From: Phycisphaerae bacterium
GTDB taxonomy: Bacteria > Planctomycetota > Phycisphaerae > Phycisphaerales > SM1A02
DNA length: 7,727 nucleotides
Assembly (NCBI GenBank): GCA_030432455.1
Contig: JAUIHC010000128.1
Coordinates: 1 to 7,727, forward strand
Reading direction: 5' to 3'
Both the position numbers and the translations under genes were made by a program. The notes under the pieces are model-generated. The model ran no database searches. It was not told where the DNA came from and saw only the letters and a list, made by a program, of their open reading frames with translations. Positions within the stretch are counted from its first letter, which is position 1. Every line of letters begins with the position of its first letter. Of the stretch, positions 6,957-7,727 are shown piece by piece.

Positions 6957-7616
6957 TCAGAACCGACGACGCCGCGTGCCGACCAGTCCCGCCACGGCGA
7001 GCAGCGCCACGGCACCGGGGGTGGGCACCACCTGGTTGAGGCCCTGGACCCAGGCATCCCCGACATCGACGCCGGTGAGATCGTCGGTGACGAGCCCGAG
7101 GTCGATGAGGGCGGTGGCGAAGGCGTTCGAGATGAGGAGATCCCCCCACACATCGAAGGTGTTCGTCATCGGCGAGGCGTCGGTGATGCCGACATCGAAG
7201 AGCGCGATCCCGAGGTCGAGATTGTCGCCCACCTGGAACACCGCGAGATCGGTGTTGTAGCCGATGGTGAAGTTGCCCACGGCGACATCGGCGGCGCCGG
7301 TGAAGAACACGGCCCCCCGATGCTCGATGGTGCCCCCGAACGACCCGAAGAAGTCACCGGTGTCGTAGGAGAAGGTGGTGGGAAGATCGGCACTGTCGGG
7401 CGAGGTGATCGCAAAGGCGACCGACCCCGCACCGAGGTTGCCGGGCACGATGACGCCGTCGCTGACGCCGGCGAGGGCGAGCCCCGTCGCGGCCTCGATG
7501 AGGCTGAAGTCGAGGAGCACATTGGTCTGACCACCGACCACGCCGACGAGTTCGGCACTGGCAGTGGACGCGACCACACCGGCCACGAGGGCCGCGGACA
7601 CGGACTGAGTTCTCAT
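6957..7616 (-). CDS. Secreted PEP-CTERM-like (VPTPG variant) sorted protein of unknown function
   Basis: A 219-aa exported protein. MRTQSVSAALVAGVVASTASA is a typical signal peptide, with cleavage likely after A21. The C-terminus has the tripartite sorting layout: VPTPG at 197-201, a short hydrophobic helix at about 202-213, then RRRRF. This is a variant of the PEP-CTERM signal thought to be processed by exosortase and is frequent in Planctomycetota. The middle (about 22-195) is acidic, Gly/Asp/Thr-rich and probably all-beta, with no catalytic motif and no Cys. I do not recognise its family. The frame extends upstream to an ATG at 7682, but the start at 7616 is preferred because it places the signal peptide at the N-terminus and follows a purine-rich ribosome-binding region (AAGGAAAAGGGA ending 3 nt before ATG). 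No exosortase gene is in the window. Confidence 0.87.
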   Translation of the reverse strand: MRTQSVSAALVAGVVASTASAELVGVVGGQTNVLLDFSLIEAATGLALAGVSDGVIVPGNLGAGSVAFAITSPDSADLPTTFSYDTGDFFGSFGGTIEHRGAVFFTGAADVAVGNFTIGYNTDLAVFQVGDNLDLGIALFDVGITDASPMTNTFDVWGDLLISNAFATALIDLGLVTDDLTGVDVGDAWVQGLNQVVPTPGAVALLAVAGLVGTRRRRF

Positions 7617-7622
7617 GGGTCC

Positions 7623-7664
7623 CTTTTCCTTGTCTTTCCGGGCGGAGAGCCCGGAGCTTTTCCT
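7623..7664 (-). promoter_or_regulatory. Leader hairpin flanked by duplicate AGGAAAAG boxes upstream of the PEP-CTERM-like gene
   Basis: On the minus strand AGGAAAAG (7664-7657) is followed by a hairpin CCGGGC-TCTCC-GCCCGG (7654-7638) and a second AGGAAAAG (7630-7623), which overlaps the ribosome-binding region. The arrangement looks like a structured 5' leader. No T-run follows the hairpin, so it is not an obvious attenuator. Confidence 0.45.
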
Positions 7665-7696
7665 GTTTGGCGACCGGAACAATCGGCCGACGCGTC

Positions 7697-7703
7697 ATTC
7701 TTA
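7697..7703 (-). promoter_or_regulatory. Possible -10 box for the PEP-CTERM-like gene
   Basis: An AT-rich patch reading TAAGAAT on the minus strand stands out in GC-rich DNA about 80 nt before the start codon. No good -35 box is visible at the normal distance, so this is only suggestive. Confidence 0.2.
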
Positions 7704-7727
7704 TCGCATCGGGCCGTCCACGGATGC

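Noticed and set aside
5377..7149. A 590-codon open frame on the minus strand covering msrBA and both flanks
   Set aside because: It runs opposite msrBA and through the strong hairpin and purine tract, with low-complexity composition and no domain signature.
7617..7682. An upstream in-frame ATG at 7682 for the PEP-CTERM-like gene
   Set aside because: It would add 22 charged residues before the signal peptide and would translate the hairpin and ribosome-binding region. The start at 7616 is preceded by a purine-rich box and gives a normal signal peptide.

Overview
The window is high-GC bacterial DNA with five protein genes and no RNA genes. The best clue to the source is the minus-strand gene at the right end: a secreted protein ending in a VPTPG / hydrophobic stretch / RRRR tail. 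This is a variant of the PEP-CTERM sorting signal, and the variant is common in Planctomycetota, especially Phycisphaerae-like genomes. Together with the base composition and the Gram-negative envelope genes, a planctomycete is the likeliest source. That assignment is inference, not proof.

Left region (1-4265, plus strand): an RND-type efflux pair. The periplasmic adaptor is cut off by the window start and lacks its N-terminus. It is followed 82 nt later by a full-length HAE1-type inner-membrane permease with the complete proton-relay residue set. No outer-membrane channel gene follows, so the pump must use one encoded upstream of the window or elsewhere.

Middle region: the 338-nt gap 4266-4603 holds four copies of one short motif (core GGGACAGGCGA[A]CATTTT) in a ++-- arrangement. 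This looks like a small non-autonomous or decayed mobile element and is the most unexplained structure in the window. Directly after it lies a metallo-beta-lactamase-fold hydrolase (4604-5512) with no visible Shine-Dalgarno. A purine-only-like, roughly heptameric low-complexity tract begins at the 3' end of that gene and runs to about 5580. The 5581-5685 stretch then holds an ECF-sigma-like promoter candidate, a hairpin and a clear ribosome-binding site for the next gene.

Right region: msrBA (5686-6813) is an exported MsrB-MsrA fusion, probably a periplasmic repair enzyme for oxidised methionines. It converges on the minus-strand PEP-CTERM-like gene (6957-7616), and a very stable 54-nt hairpin (6862-6915) lies between the two. 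The PEP-CTERM gene has a leader hairpin flanked by two identical 8-nt purine repeats just upstream of its start.

The genes share an envelope theme (efflux, exported redox repair, sorted surface protein) but do not form an obvious single pathway. I found no convincing new multi-gene system. The observations worth following are the four-copy repeat element and the two candidate regulatory leaders.
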